Below are positions 1 to 19,920 of a DNA stretch of 64,000 nt, piece after piece. The stretch is from Apostichopus japonicus. Lineage: Eukaryota > Echinodermata > Holothuroidea > Aspidochirotida > Stichopodidae. The stretch lies in contig NC_092580.1 in NCBI RefSeq assembly GCF_037975245.1, positions 5,742,501 through 5,806,500 on the forward strand, read 5' to 3'. The notes beneath the pieces are model-generated. The model was given only the letters and a program-made list of their open reading frames with translations, did not search any database and was not told the origin of the DNA. How positions within the stretch are numbered: position 1 is the first letter of the stretch; each line of letters begins with the position of its first letter. A program made the translations under genes and the position numbers.

Positions 1-571
1 ACTCTGCAGGTTTGGCTCTATTGTGTAGTAATTATTTTTTACCCAAACTTTGGCTTGTTTGCAGGGACTGAGTGAATGAATAATTCAGACAAAAACATAT
101 TGAATGGTGCTTTTGTTTTTCCAAAACCTTACTTGGCCGTTGTCATGATCATGTGAATATTTACTACACAATAGACCCATAAAGAGAACGTTTAGACATT
201 CAAAATTGAATGCATAACAAGGCTTCAAGTTATAGGGACAACACAGATACAAAATCTGTTCCATTACTGTTCCAAAATAGAATGTTTACAAAGAGCTTTT
301 TAAAGAAGAGGCATAAGTGTTATGTTAATTTTAAACAACATCTCCAAATGGTCATTATAGGTGTACATCATCAGAGGGGAATGAATGGTGACTTAGATGT
401 TATGGGATATTAGAAGAGTTACGGTTGTGTGAGGTTACGGCTATGTTGACAGGATACCATGTATGAGCAGTACATTATCCAGAATTTCTTAAGTTGAATT
501 TGATAAGTTCAGAGTTATATCTGTAATATTGATTCAAGACTGCTAATCTCATCCCTTCCGATTATTTACAG

Positions 572-8626
<8,055 letters not shown>

Positions 8627-8846
8627 TGACCAACTCTACCATTCCAGGGCTAAAGGTTTTTTAAAGGAGCTGTTAAGGCACTCCACTGTTTTAATGTAAA
8701 TAGTACATTTTTTGCTTCTTGTGTTTTCTTATTGTTGATTCTGTAAAGCAAATAGTTCTGGTGGTATAAATTTCCCAGTCTTTACAATATTTAGAGGAGG
8801 AAGTTGACAGGTTGTGTTGTACTGTCTTGGAAAAAAGTTTACTTCT

Positions 8847-8880
8847 CCTTAAAGTATGTGACACCTTAAAGTATGTGACA
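8847..8880. repeat. 17-bp perfect tandem duplication
   Basis: Two identical adjacent copies of CCTTAAAGTATGTGACA in the putative SMC1 3' UTR. Confidence 0.85.
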
Positions 8881-9190
8881 ATGACTAAGAACCATGCATA
8901 AATGAGAAGTAAATCGAAAATTAAATCTAGGTATGTCATTTTTATGATGCATTTCCTTCTTTTGGTTGGAACATCAAGTAGAGGAGGGGGAGGGGGTTAA
9001 AGGATGAGGGGAGGGAGGGTGGAATCTCTTTGCTCCCTCTTTCATTAACATCTGGATGTGTGTTCATATAAGGTTAATAATGGAGTTCTCTGTTTAAATT
9101 TTCCATCACCTTTGCTCTAAGTCGGCATCAACTGTGTGATATGTTGTATTTTAGTTATGCTGCAGGCTGTTTTTGTGAAAACAATTTTAA

Positions 9191-9260
9191 ATTCAAATGA
9201 TTTGATAAAGCAAAGAAATGATGTGATTCAAATGATTTGATAAAGCAAAGTGATGATGTG
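9191..9260. repeat. 35-bp tandem duplication
   Basis: Two near-identical 35-bp units starting ATTCAAATGATTTGATAAAG; the second differs by a couple of bases. Short local duplication in the SMC1 3' flank. Confidence 0.8.
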
Positions 9261-10549
9261 ACACTTATTGATATGATATGTAAACTATGTAAGTCTTGGG
9301 TGATTCATATAGAGCTTTGCATGTCTGTATTAAGGAGACATAAACATTATTACCATTAATAACCTATGACATAGAGATGATATTGATGAAAAACAACCCC
9401 CAGACAGAGAAATAAGATTCCCTTGGACAATTTCAGAGTTTGGATGGGTTTTTTTTTCCTTTTTCTTTGCATGCAAGATTGAAAACTTGAGTAAGTCTAA
9501 GAAGGCAATTCCATAGCCATAGGGGCTGCCATATTTGTTAACTTTTCATTGATTGATGTCTGCTGCTGTTGTTGTTGTTGACTACAATAACATTAATGTT
9601 CATATTCAATCAGAAATATGAATGGACAAACCAGAGGGAATAGATTTCACTTCCTAGTAGCACTATTACATAACTCACTGGACAACACCTGAAAGCTCAT
9701 TGTAATGACCTAAAGTTATGATGTCTTGCAAGTGAACAAAGACTTTTGTTAGATTATTAGGTAAGCTGTTCAGTAGTTAGGATTTATATCATATTACATA
9801 AGAATGATCTTTGTGTTAGTGCCACCTTTAAGAACATCTGAATCGGTTAAAAGTCTTCAGGCCTCTAGTTCTGTGTTTTGCATAGAATCTGTTGCAGTCT
9901 GACAGAACCATATATGGTCCTTGAAAGATTAGACACTTTTGATACACTATTTGAACAAAAAATAATCAGGAATCAGAAAGTTAGGTTTGCCAAAAAAATA
10001 TGAAACACAGACAACATAGCATTTAATATGTAAGATTTTCTGTATTGGATTTGACAGTTGATAACTCATGAATGAGAAACACCCAAATGGTTATTAATAA
10101 GTATTTCTCTAGTCTTAGTTAGATTAAGGGGTATTCAATTTCCTGTAAATATAACAAAATGCAATCAAACTAAAAGTTACTGAAAACTACAGTTTTTAAG
10201 AACATCTGAAGCCTCTGAATTGTAACGTTTAATCTCTTTGTAGAATATTTCTAATTTGTTTCATGTTCTTTTCTGATTGTTTTACTACAAGACTGTTATT
10301 GTTAGTATTTGGGCTTCTTGACTGGGTGTAGGTTACACTGTACATGTATAAAAACACTTAATCAGTTCAAATACAAAATGGTGTCTACAAACCTGCTGTC
10401 AAAGTCATCCCTTTATTTTGTGATCATATCCAGGATGTGGATAAAGTATTTCATTTTGAAACACTGTCCATCTTAAAGTAATAAAATGTGTTATGTGAAG
10501 AACAAATTTCAGCTGTTCCCTCCTTTCCACACCCAAGTCCATCCCTTCC

Positions 10550-11128
10550 TCTATACCCCTTCCCTTTCCCTATACCCCTTTCCCTATACCCCTTCCCCTA
10601 TACTCCTTCCCTTCCCCAATACCCTTTCCCTTCCCCTATACCCCTTCCCTTTCCCTATATCCCTTCCCTATACTCCTTCCCTTCACCCATACCACCTTCC
10701 CCTATAACCCTTCCCCTATAACCCATTACCCTATACCCCTTCCCCTATACCCCTTCCCTTCCCCTATACCCTCACTGTCAACCCCTTTCCTTCCTCTATA
10801 CCCCTTACCTTTCCCTATACCCCTTTCCTTCCCCTATACCCCTTCCCCTATACTTATTCCTTTACTCCTTCCCCAATACCCCTTCCTCTATACCCCTTCC
10901 CTTCCCTATATTCCCTTCCCCCAATACCCCTTCCTTTATACCCTTACCCCTTCCCCTATACTTCTTCCCTTCCCCTTTATGCCTTCCCCTCTCCTATAAC
11001 CCCTTCCCCTATAACCCCTTCCCCTATACCCCTTCTCCTATACTCCCTTCCCCTATACACTCTTCCCCTATACCCCTCCCCTATGCCCCCTTCCCCTATA
11101 TTCCCTTCCCCTATACCCTCACTATCAA
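10550..11128. repeat. C/T-rich minisatellite, irregular CCCCTTCCCCTATA units
   Basis: About 580 bp in which the + strand is almost purine-free except for the A bases of a recurring CTATA. Unit length varies (roughly 13-20 bp) around CCCCTTCCCCTATA. A distinct phrase, CTATACCCTCACT followed by RTCAAC, appears near 10765 and again at the right end (11111-11128), suggesting two higher-order blocks. The minus strand is GGGG-rich and could fold into G-quadruplexes. Chance frames on the + strand here (10486-10721) are repeat translations, not genes. Confidence 0.9.
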
Positions 11129-11187
11129 CCTGCATTTTCTTTCGAAAGAGTATACTGACAGTAGAGCTTCCTTTACTTCTAAATATG

Positions 11188-11320
11188 ACAGTTTACATAC
11201 TAGCCTTGTGCACTTCTATATATATAACAGTTTATATATAACAGTTCATATATAACAGTTTATATAACATATATATATATAACATATATAACAGTTTACA
11301 TACTAGCCTTGTGACTTCTT
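11188..11320. repeat. TA-rich block bracketed by a direct repeat
   Basis: ACAGTTTACATACTAGCCTT occurs at 11188 and again at 11291 (offset 103). Between the copies are several TATATAACAGTT units and a TA run. The whole looks like an expansion seeded by TATATAACAG units. Confidence 0.8.
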
Positions 11321-14300
11321 TACCATCTTATGTGTGCATCACAAAGCTGAAATGAAAAACGTTATACTTTCCTCTCTTTTGATATTGCTTGACAAGTTAA
11401 AATGAAAGACACTTGCTATTGCTAATTTGCAATAAAACTTTCCACTTTCGAGTTGGTGAGCTCTATGAAAACCATGACAGCACCCTCAAATTCATAACTA
11501 TCTGCTGCCACATATTATCACAGTAGGATAAAAGTTGTTCAGTTTGTGACTTCACTAAGGGTACAATAAGTTACTTGGTACCTCTTCTCTGTACTCTTTT
11601 TCTGGTCTTTGGTTTACTTATTTCATAAGTACATAAGTTTGAATCAGCATAGCATCTGCTATGTAAAGTTGTCAGTAAATTGTAAGAGCAAACAACATAG
11701 TCCCGCATTATAGTAACTGATCATTCGTGATTTAAGTTGACGATACCTATCAATAACCAATAGATGCAGCTTCGAAAAGGTGACCTAGTGACTCAGGGCG
11801 GATTAACTTGTCATACCGACTTGGTACCGAAGCGTGGTGGACCGAGGCGCCGAAAGCGACACCAGGTTGAGTTGCCTAAGGTAGCCCGGATTTCCTCTTA
11901 CGCATAAACTTCTACTTAGAAGGCCTACGGTATACCCCATCCGCCCATTCATGTAACAAACGTCATGTATCATTGCTATGCCACCCTCAAAGGCAATTGT
12001 CTAATTCCCTGGATACTTTGAAAAACCAGTACCGTCAGGAAAGTAGGCCGATTTTTTTTGAGAAAAAAATCCACGTTATATGCGGGCAATACTGATGACC
12101 TCTAAGATATAGAATTGTAACAACTTAGTCACATCCGCTACCTTACTTTGTGGTCCGATCGGCGTTTCCGAACAGATTGATATGTCCTCTAAGCTTCCTT
12201 TTATAAAACATACTTGGAAGAAAATTATAGAAATACTAAGTCTTTTGGTAAGAAAAATTTAAAAGGTCAGTCACACCTGTTTGGTATTTCCACAAAATTC
12301 AGTTTAGCTTGTTAATTTCTGATAGTTCTCTGCCGTACCGATGCTAACGCTATAAATCCAAATCGTTGCCAGACATTGATTTAGAGTTCTATATATCTAT
12401 CTGAGGAGTCAAAGCAACTCTTAAAGTTTTCCCTGACTAATACTGCATGTGTATTCCAAAGCCATCTTTTGTGTTTGTTCTACAATTTTGCCAAAAGTTG
12501 CGGCGTTTTTACTCAAATATAAAATTGCATTTTATTTCACATAGGTACTAATAACATGTAAAAAGTAACTTGAACTGGGAAATTTCCAAAACAAAAATCT
12601 CCTTATGTTCGTCTTTTGAAATTTCCTAAACTGCTAATTATCGAATAGTATAGGAAGGATAATCAAAAATAAATAAGGGAAACGGCTGTTTTGAAGACCA
12701 TCTGTATTACTCCGCGTGTTAAACTCGTAGATCGTTTCTGAAGTCTACATTTTTGAGGTGGTTTGAACCCTTCTTACCTTTCTTCTGGATATTTAAGTAG
12801 ACCCTTTTGCACAAAATATTTTCAGGCAGGCGCGGTGCCTCTACAGGTGGCAGTTTGAATATCAACATTAAAATCAAATTAAATTCAATCCTGCCCCTGC
12901 CCCATGCCCCACCCCCGCCCCATCCAATCTGAAATATATAATAGTACTGGCATATGGGGTTTCTTCCCAAAAAAAAATAAACGTTTTTAGCGTCAATGGT
13001 AGCATTGACTAACCCGCATCAGTGTGATGTTCAAACTCCATGAGTGTAGCAGGGGTTATGTTGGTTTCGATGGTGTTTGTGCAGGGTTTTCTGTGTCTCA
13101 GACACAAAATGTTGTCGCTTCGATGATTCTGACGCATCAACACCAACATTGTGACGTATATCAGCCTGTCACAAGACCAGGCATATGCTACTGTGAGAGC
13201 GGCTTTATTATAATATTCACCTTATAAGTAAACAGTTATAGTTCTTTGCAATGTTTACTTTTTGTCTGTAAATAGTTCATAGGAATATAATGACTTTGCA
13301 ACAGCGGTTGTTAAAAAATAACACAGTGGTTACAAACTGGTTATCTCATGAATGATGCGTATTAATGTGGTCGTAACGCTTAGCTTCTTTGACTTCAGTG
13401 TTAGTCTGTAAACTTTATAACGTGAAAACAAACATTGTATGCTAATGGTACAGGACACTTATTAAGAAAAATATTGCTTAAATTATCCAGAACTTTATTT
13501 CGAGTGGAAAAAGGAAAGTAAACAAGAAGAAGAAAGTTGACTATCGTATTTCCTTTCGACGACTGGTAAGCCCACCCCACCCTCTCTATGTACCGAGTGG
13601 AATGTAATATGAATTCATGTTATAACACGGTACCGTGTTCGCTAGCGATCACTTTGGCAGGCCGTAGCCAGGACTTGGAGGGGCACCAGCAACAACCTGA
13701 GCACCATACATTTTAGGAGGGGAGCAATACTCGTGTCCTGTAACTGATGATGATCTTGTACACATGATAGTGGCTCAAATGTGGGCGAGGGGGTGGGGTG
13801 CAATATTCTGGCCGCCCTGTATCGCGGCTTGGTTAAGGGCCTGCTTACCGTACTCCCTTTTCCATTTAGTATCCTAACTTCGACAATACCTCCTCATCCA
13901 TGATGCACCCCACCCCTCCCCTCGTTTGGCATGACAGTGACTGATAAAGTGTCCGGGCGCTTACTCATTGGTGCAATCAGGACCCCCACGCTTTGTATTT
14001 TATTTTAAGTATAATTGCACACAGAACGGAGAGGGATTATAGATGGCATCAACCAAAATACAATAATATATTATATATTCCATTGTATAACTTTCTGTTC
14101 CATTGATGCCCTGTATACCTATAGATCTACACAAAAGTCAAAGTTACAATCGACAGCCTTTCGATAAATACATGTTATGGGAATATCCCGTCTTTTATCA
14201 CTTCCGCTCACCTTCTTAACAAAATGCATTTCCATGCGTAAAGTTGATTTTGTTCCCTTGGAAATACAACTAACAACGCAATAGAATTGTTTAATAAGCA

Positions 14301-15295
14301 GCCCGTAAGATAGATATTGTTTCCTCTTAACACGCTTATATTTTGGCCACAATCTTTCAATCAGCTTCCGAAAGCCTAAAACTTGACCTTCCTAAGTATT
14401 GAGCGAATAAAGTATACACATAACCACCTCCTGCCTGCCAAACATTAAGTTGCATTCCTTCTCAAACAAGCCAATCTTACTAGGTTTGAATGTTATACAC
14501 AAACTATACACAAACTCAAGAAAGTAATAGGAGGCGTAAATGTGACTAAAAACTTAAACGGTTTTATCAAGTTTAATTATGTATGATCATTCAGTCTTTT
14601 GAATTATATCTCGACACAACTATAACACGGATTTACCGTGCATAAATTTAGGACTAATTCAAGCAGATTTTGCGTTTCCGTGCAGGTTTTGTGTGTAAGT
14701 TTTCTCGCCATTGAATACATACGATTAGATACTTTGTTCTTACTTTAGAATGTAACGACATTTATATAAAGTCTTTAAGAAAGTTGGTTGTTTATCAAAA
14801 TGTTACAAATTGCTTTAAGTTTTAAATACCTTTCCGCTAGTTGATGACCCTGGCCTTTTCTTACCTCCGAATCAACTGATTATAAGTTGTTGACTTATTT
14901 GTTGTGAATTTCAAGTAACCAGGAACTTCGGATGAGAAATCACCGTCAATTGCATCCTTAATTCCACTTCAGGATCCTTGGTTTCCAATAAACGTAAGAA
15001 AGGTACCACGCCCACGTCCGCCTCTACCCATCACATGGTTACAATTTTTTTTTTTATATTTGCTTTAATCTTGATTTCTGTGCCTGTCTAACTTTTCTTG
15101 AGACTGGGATTTTGTTGTTGTTGCCCAAACCGACAAAGTATATGGTTAACGATGATGAAGCAATACTGTGTACAGTGTATAGTTTGCTATCTGTATGTTG
15201 TAGCTATAACATGTTCACGTGATTTCAAGCATAACTTGTTACTAGCACAATTCACTCACGACCGAAAGGAAATGTATACGAAGCTAATGGTGCAA
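11321..15295. other. Intergenic, no gene seen
   Basis: Non-coding by inspection on both strands; only short chance frames. Around 11795-11950 is a more GC-rich stretch containing CAGGGCGGATT and, about 140 bp on, ATCCGCCC, a loosely inverted pair. A T/A hairpin (GATTTTTTT paired with AAAAAAATC) lies at 12050-12071. Confidence 0.5.
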
Positions 15296-15466
15296 GTTTT
15301 CAGATAAGTTGCCACGGTGTGATGGTCCTGTTTTCAGATTAGTTGCCACGGTGTGACGGTCCTGTTCTTGGTAGTAGTCATCACGGTGTGACGGTCCTGT
15401 TTTCAGATAAGTCGTCACGGTGTGACGGTCCTGTTTTCAGATTAGTCGTCATGGTGTGCCGGTCCT
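15296..15466. repeat. 34-bp tandem repeat, 5 copies
   Basis: Units begin at 15296, 15330, 15364, 15399 and 15433. The unit is GTTTTCAGATAAGTYGYCAC followed by GGTGTGACGGTCCT. The third unit diverges at its 5' end (GTTCTTGGTAG) and has one extra base. A partial sixth unit starts at 15467 with GTTTTTGGTA. Each unit carries GGTGTGACGGTCC, the most conserved core. Confidence 0.9.
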
Positions 15467-18400
15467 GTTTTTGGTAACGATGCCGAGGTTCAGTAACCTT
15501 TGTAATCGTGATGGCGTGTATGCGTGTGTATGTGACGGCCAGCTTGTAAACACAATATCTCGATATATACATTTGGAATCGGAATAACAATTTATTCTGT
15601 AAACTCCTTACCAGTGAATTAAATGGTTGATGCCTTGTCGACATAATAACTGATTCCTGATACCTTTCTTTATGTGTTGCTGATCATCCTCTTTATTTTG
15701 GTGTGCACAAGTTCACGTATATTAAAATGTATGGCTTACCACACTGCGGTCTGTTTAGGCATCGTAACCACTTAACGTTTTGGTTTTCTGGTTGTGTTCA
15801 TGGAAAGAGGGGTATACTATCTGTGCGCTAGGCATACTGAAGGAAATGCATGTTAGATCTGAGATGGGGTTTCCCCCTTAACAGTGGCAAACACTGGAAG
15901 GCAATGTAACTTCGTTCACTATATTTGCAATATCTAAAGTTGAAATAACGAACATATTATGTCTTTGAAGAGTGGAATTATGTGAGAGGGAAAATATAGT
16001 TTAGAAACTGATATTGGACCATCATCTGGCTAACTGCTAACTAGATTTTGCCGTTTGCCAGGAGTAAATAAAGGCACTGGGTCATTTCTGCCAGTAGAAC
16101 ACATGGAATGAATGTGGAAAGTCAGAAATTTCGTACCTAACATAATAAGCCCTGTTAGAATTACTGATTAAATATCGGTAAGTATGGGCTTCACTCAATG
16201 CCTGTGCAGTAACCGATGCGCGTTGTCATTTCAGAGAAAGGTCAGTGAGAAATTGATTTTAACCAGCAGATTTTTTTATGCACTGGTAGTATTTTTTTTT
16301 TAACCAAGTGGCTAAAATTGTTAAATTCTATACCTGTATCGTTACACTCATAGTACTGTTATATATACGTATATCGTTTTAATCATAAAACATTACGAGA
16401 TAAAGGTTGTCTGAACCACAAGGAGGGGGGGGGGGGACTTTTTCAAAATAATTTGTGAAATTCCTTAAAACATATCAAAGGCCAGGGTGTGTCAAGAGGT
16501 GAAGGAGTTGAAAGATATTGGGGTAATTACTTAGTTCCATGCTCCCCGAATCTTTCCCCATACAAACATGTATATATAGTCCATTTACACGTGGAGTTTT
16601 CTTTCAGGCGACATTGTCAATCATGTTTTTTTCTCCCATTTCGGAGTTCTGTCTACATCACAAGGAATTTAAACAGACCAAGAAAGTTAAGTCTAGTCCT
16701 ACTCCAAATTATGACTGGCATGATGTACCTTTAGGGGTAAAATCGTTTGTAATCAAACCAAATGCCTCCACGAAATCTTCAGTTAATGGTCATTCATACC
16801 AGTAGATTTTTTATGATTATGCCATTTTTGCATTCCTCCAAATTTGCCAATGGTTTGGCATTGTCATCTCTAATATTGTTCATTGTCTTTTGACAAACAA
16901 AGACTCGCTGTCAGTAGGGTTTGAGACTTGCTGTCACATCAAGCGCGTCACACCCCGCTCTCCTGACCTGTCACAATCAATCAGGCTAGAGCGAAGATGA
17001 CAAGCGCTGGTACCGTAAATTGAGGGACACCATGCTAGGGCTTGTTTACAATTTCAAATTTGGGATTCTACCATCTCCGTTCCAAGTACAGACCTACGGT
17101 AGTGGATATAGGCCATCCATAAATGAATGTATAGGTTTTGAAAGAATTCAGAACGTTCTTGAAGCATGCAGGCTTAATTAGAATTGTTTACCGATAATCT
17201 CTTCAGCGTGAAATTATGCACAAAATGAATAGAAAATGCCGTCTTAAAATTAGTGAATATAATATAAAGTGTCGTAGGCAATGCACAATTGAGTCATATT
17301 AGGAAGTGTCAAAAAATGGTCGCTAAACTGCTTCATAGTTATATATGTTGGATGCAGCGATAATGCCGAGGATTTGAACTTGCTAGTACTCCATATCTTG
17401 TTATACAAGAAGCGGTGAAAGTGTGATATTAGTCTTAGACCGTGGTAGTTCTGTTTTTGCTTGAAAATGATTAAATAAATTCACCGTACGCCACCCCTTT
17501 CCTCCACATCCCTCTCCCCACTCCCACTTCCCCACTACCCCACTCACGAGGCTAAATGTTAATCCGGAATGTTATATTGAGTTTTGTATTGCTTCTGAGG
17601 AAATAACTAAATGGTTTGTAGGTGTCGCACCGCAATTATTTGCTCCATTGACTTACCCAAAAAATTGGTCGCTTATCAGGCCACTAGAGCATAGAAGTTC
17701 TCAATTGACATGTCCTACCCACCATATCATAGCTGATTTCTTGGGATATCGCAGCACATTCGACGTTTGCCACCATGACCATTTAGATTTTGAGCTAGAA
17801 GTACACAAAGTTTAGCATAGTGCTCCCCAAACCATCTGCTAGCTCTCGCTGCGGAATCTTCTTGTTTCACCCGAGATTTTCTAACATGCCTAAATCACTT
17901 TCAATCCTGAAGATTTTTAGACCATCAGTAGTTTATTTCGTCCTCTTCAACATCCAAGCATAAAAAGAATGATGATGAAAAAAAGAATGATGATGAAAAA
18001 TAATAATACAGTAGGTCAATTTAGGGCTATTTTCCGGTTTACGTGGACGTGTACTACTCTAATTGTGGTGCGATACCTGTATGTTAGACTAAGTAGCTCA
18101 GCCACTTTAATTAATTAGCCTCAAATGGTCATTTTCTTCACATTTAAAAGTGGTATAGCTACACAACGTGAACTGAGAGCATTGTTGTTTTTAACTGTAT
18201 TCAACGTATGAATATTAATTTTGTTCTTTAAGACACAATTTAAGTTGGTTGTGTTCTCCGCGTGTCCTGTAGACCCCAAAGTGCCATGTATGGCCCGTTG
18301 GGGTTTCGGTAGATACGGTGAGGCTGACTGTTGCTGTATCTCATGCCATTGACACGAAAAAGGTTAAAACTTGACAAGAGCCCAGCTTGAACAACAATAA

Positions 18401-19139
18401 GTTGTCAATGGCAATCTACGTAGACGAATTACAATTTTATTGGACCGGTGCGGAACATAGCCTTACCCCAATTTTATATGTGAATAGTTGACATATTTCA
18501 AGAACATTTTTTTGTCCTAAATAGCCTACAAGACGCCCAAGTTTTTGCTCTTGGCCTTAATCTCAATCTTGTTTCACGTTACATTTTTTTATAATTTGTC
18601 ACATGTTTCTTTTCCCGACAAGAAAGAAAAAAATTGTCATGCACGCAAGCACGGCTTGTCAGAAGCTATGCATGCGGCAGTCTTCGGAAGTAACCTGGAC
18701 GTGTCATTGTCATCGCGTGGAAACGAGGACGTCAAAACAAATTAAAGAGAAAAAACAACTAAATGCAGGAAAAGTCTCAAAGGGTTTTGTAACCTCCATA
18801 ATGATATAAGATGGGTGTCGGCTGGGAGGGGAGGGGGAGGGGGTAGGGAGGCTCTAAGGGTGGTGGTTGAGGGGTGAAGGCGACAGGAATTGCACCTTAA
18901 TTGTATATCATCCTACACCTGTTGGGTGTGTTCTTCTGACATAGTTCTATCGCTAACTATACTTTCACATGCAAGTGTCAAGGTTTGAAACCACCATCTG
19001 ATTCTGCGCAAACAATGGAATACCGGAAGCGAATAGAGAAATGTAAGATAGGGGACATCTGGTCATTTCCCTAAATTCCTTCATCATGTGATCTCGATAT
19101 ACAAATAACCAAGGTATATGTCACGTTTTCTCACACTTC
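15467..19139. other. Intergenic, no gene seen
   Basis: AT-rich non-coding DNA. Noted within it are a 10-nt G run near 16423, a duplicated AAAGAATGATGATGAAA near 17965-18000 and a G-rich tract at about 18816-18860 with five or more GGG runs. Short chance frames at 16489-16805 and 18545-18809 have no recognisable domains. Confidence 0.5.
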
Positions 19140-19920
19140 GAGTGTGCCCTCATTGTACTCACCCCCCCCCCCATACCCTGCGGGATCACATCATGGTCGG
19201 ACTTAGTTGCACTCGTAGCAATATGCCTGAAACCTTTTGTTCTCGTAAAGTGAACTTTAAACCCTCCAAGTAGATCCTACCCGAGTTCTCATAGAGAGAA
19301 CCTTAGACTCATTACCAGGATATCAGAACCTCTGTACTCGCACCGTCATATAGACAGGCACTCTTGCACCGTCTGACTAATATGGAGGCCTTGGAGTGCC
19401 TCTGTACTCTTACTTACAGCCTATGTACGCATACGGAAAGCTGCATTAGTTTTAGAAACATCTTCACTCTTTACGGTAGTCAAGGCCGAAAGACCCTATA
19501 CATTCATATGGATGGTTTTAGAGCCACTGTACTCATAGGGCATATTTACACGGGGAGGGCTATATATCCGTTTAAGTTTAATCGCCACGGTAGTTTAGGC
19601 CCATGGACCATGGCACAGGTTAATACATGTATAGACCTTTAATTCGTATTTAGGTTCTAGAGTGTACTTTGTACTACTACGGAGAACGTTATAGTCTCTG
19701 TACTTGTACATGCAAAGGGCCATAACAATCGCTGTACTAGTTATGGTGTAGCACGCATAGTCCTTAACTACGAGTACACAGTGGGTATACGGTCCTTAGC
19801 TACCGTAACGAGCAAATAGGCTCTAAAGCCCTCCGTACGAGTACAGCGGCTCTACAACCCCTCCATAAACGAGTGCAGAGAGTCTATGAGCCCCATATCC
19901 TCTATAGCCTGGCTGCATGC
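19140..19920. repeat. Degenerate repeat field built on CTCTGTACTCGTACA-like words
   Basis: Variants of CTSTGTACTCGTAC recur irregularly: near 19331, 19400, 19535, 19695, 19730 and, in inverted form (GTACGAGTACAG), near 19835. Between them are repeated phrases such as AGGGCC, TTAGRCTC and GAGTGC. The spacing is 35-160 bp with heavy divergence, as in an old decayed tandem array. It is richer in CpG and GTAC than its neighbours. The 92-codon frame at 19364-19642 is a by-product. Confidence 0.45.

Larger units (their letters stand above)
8627..10549 (+). other. SMC1 3' UTR and downstream flank
   Basis: Follows the SMC1 stop codon. Candidate poly(A) signals are ATTAAA at 8920-8925 (about 300 nt after the stop) and AATAAA at 10480-10485. 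Which one is used cannot be told from sequence. No other gene is visible. A 17-bp tandem duplication lies at 8847-8880 and a 35-bp one at 9191-9260. Confidence 0.5.

Noticed and set aside
10486-10721. Pro/Tyr/Leu-rich + strand frames
   Set aside because: Translations of the C/T minisatellite; the repeat reads open in more than one frame because it contains few stop words.
19364-19642. 92-codon + strand frame
   Set aside because: Falls within the degenerate repeat field; no domain, signal or splice evidence.
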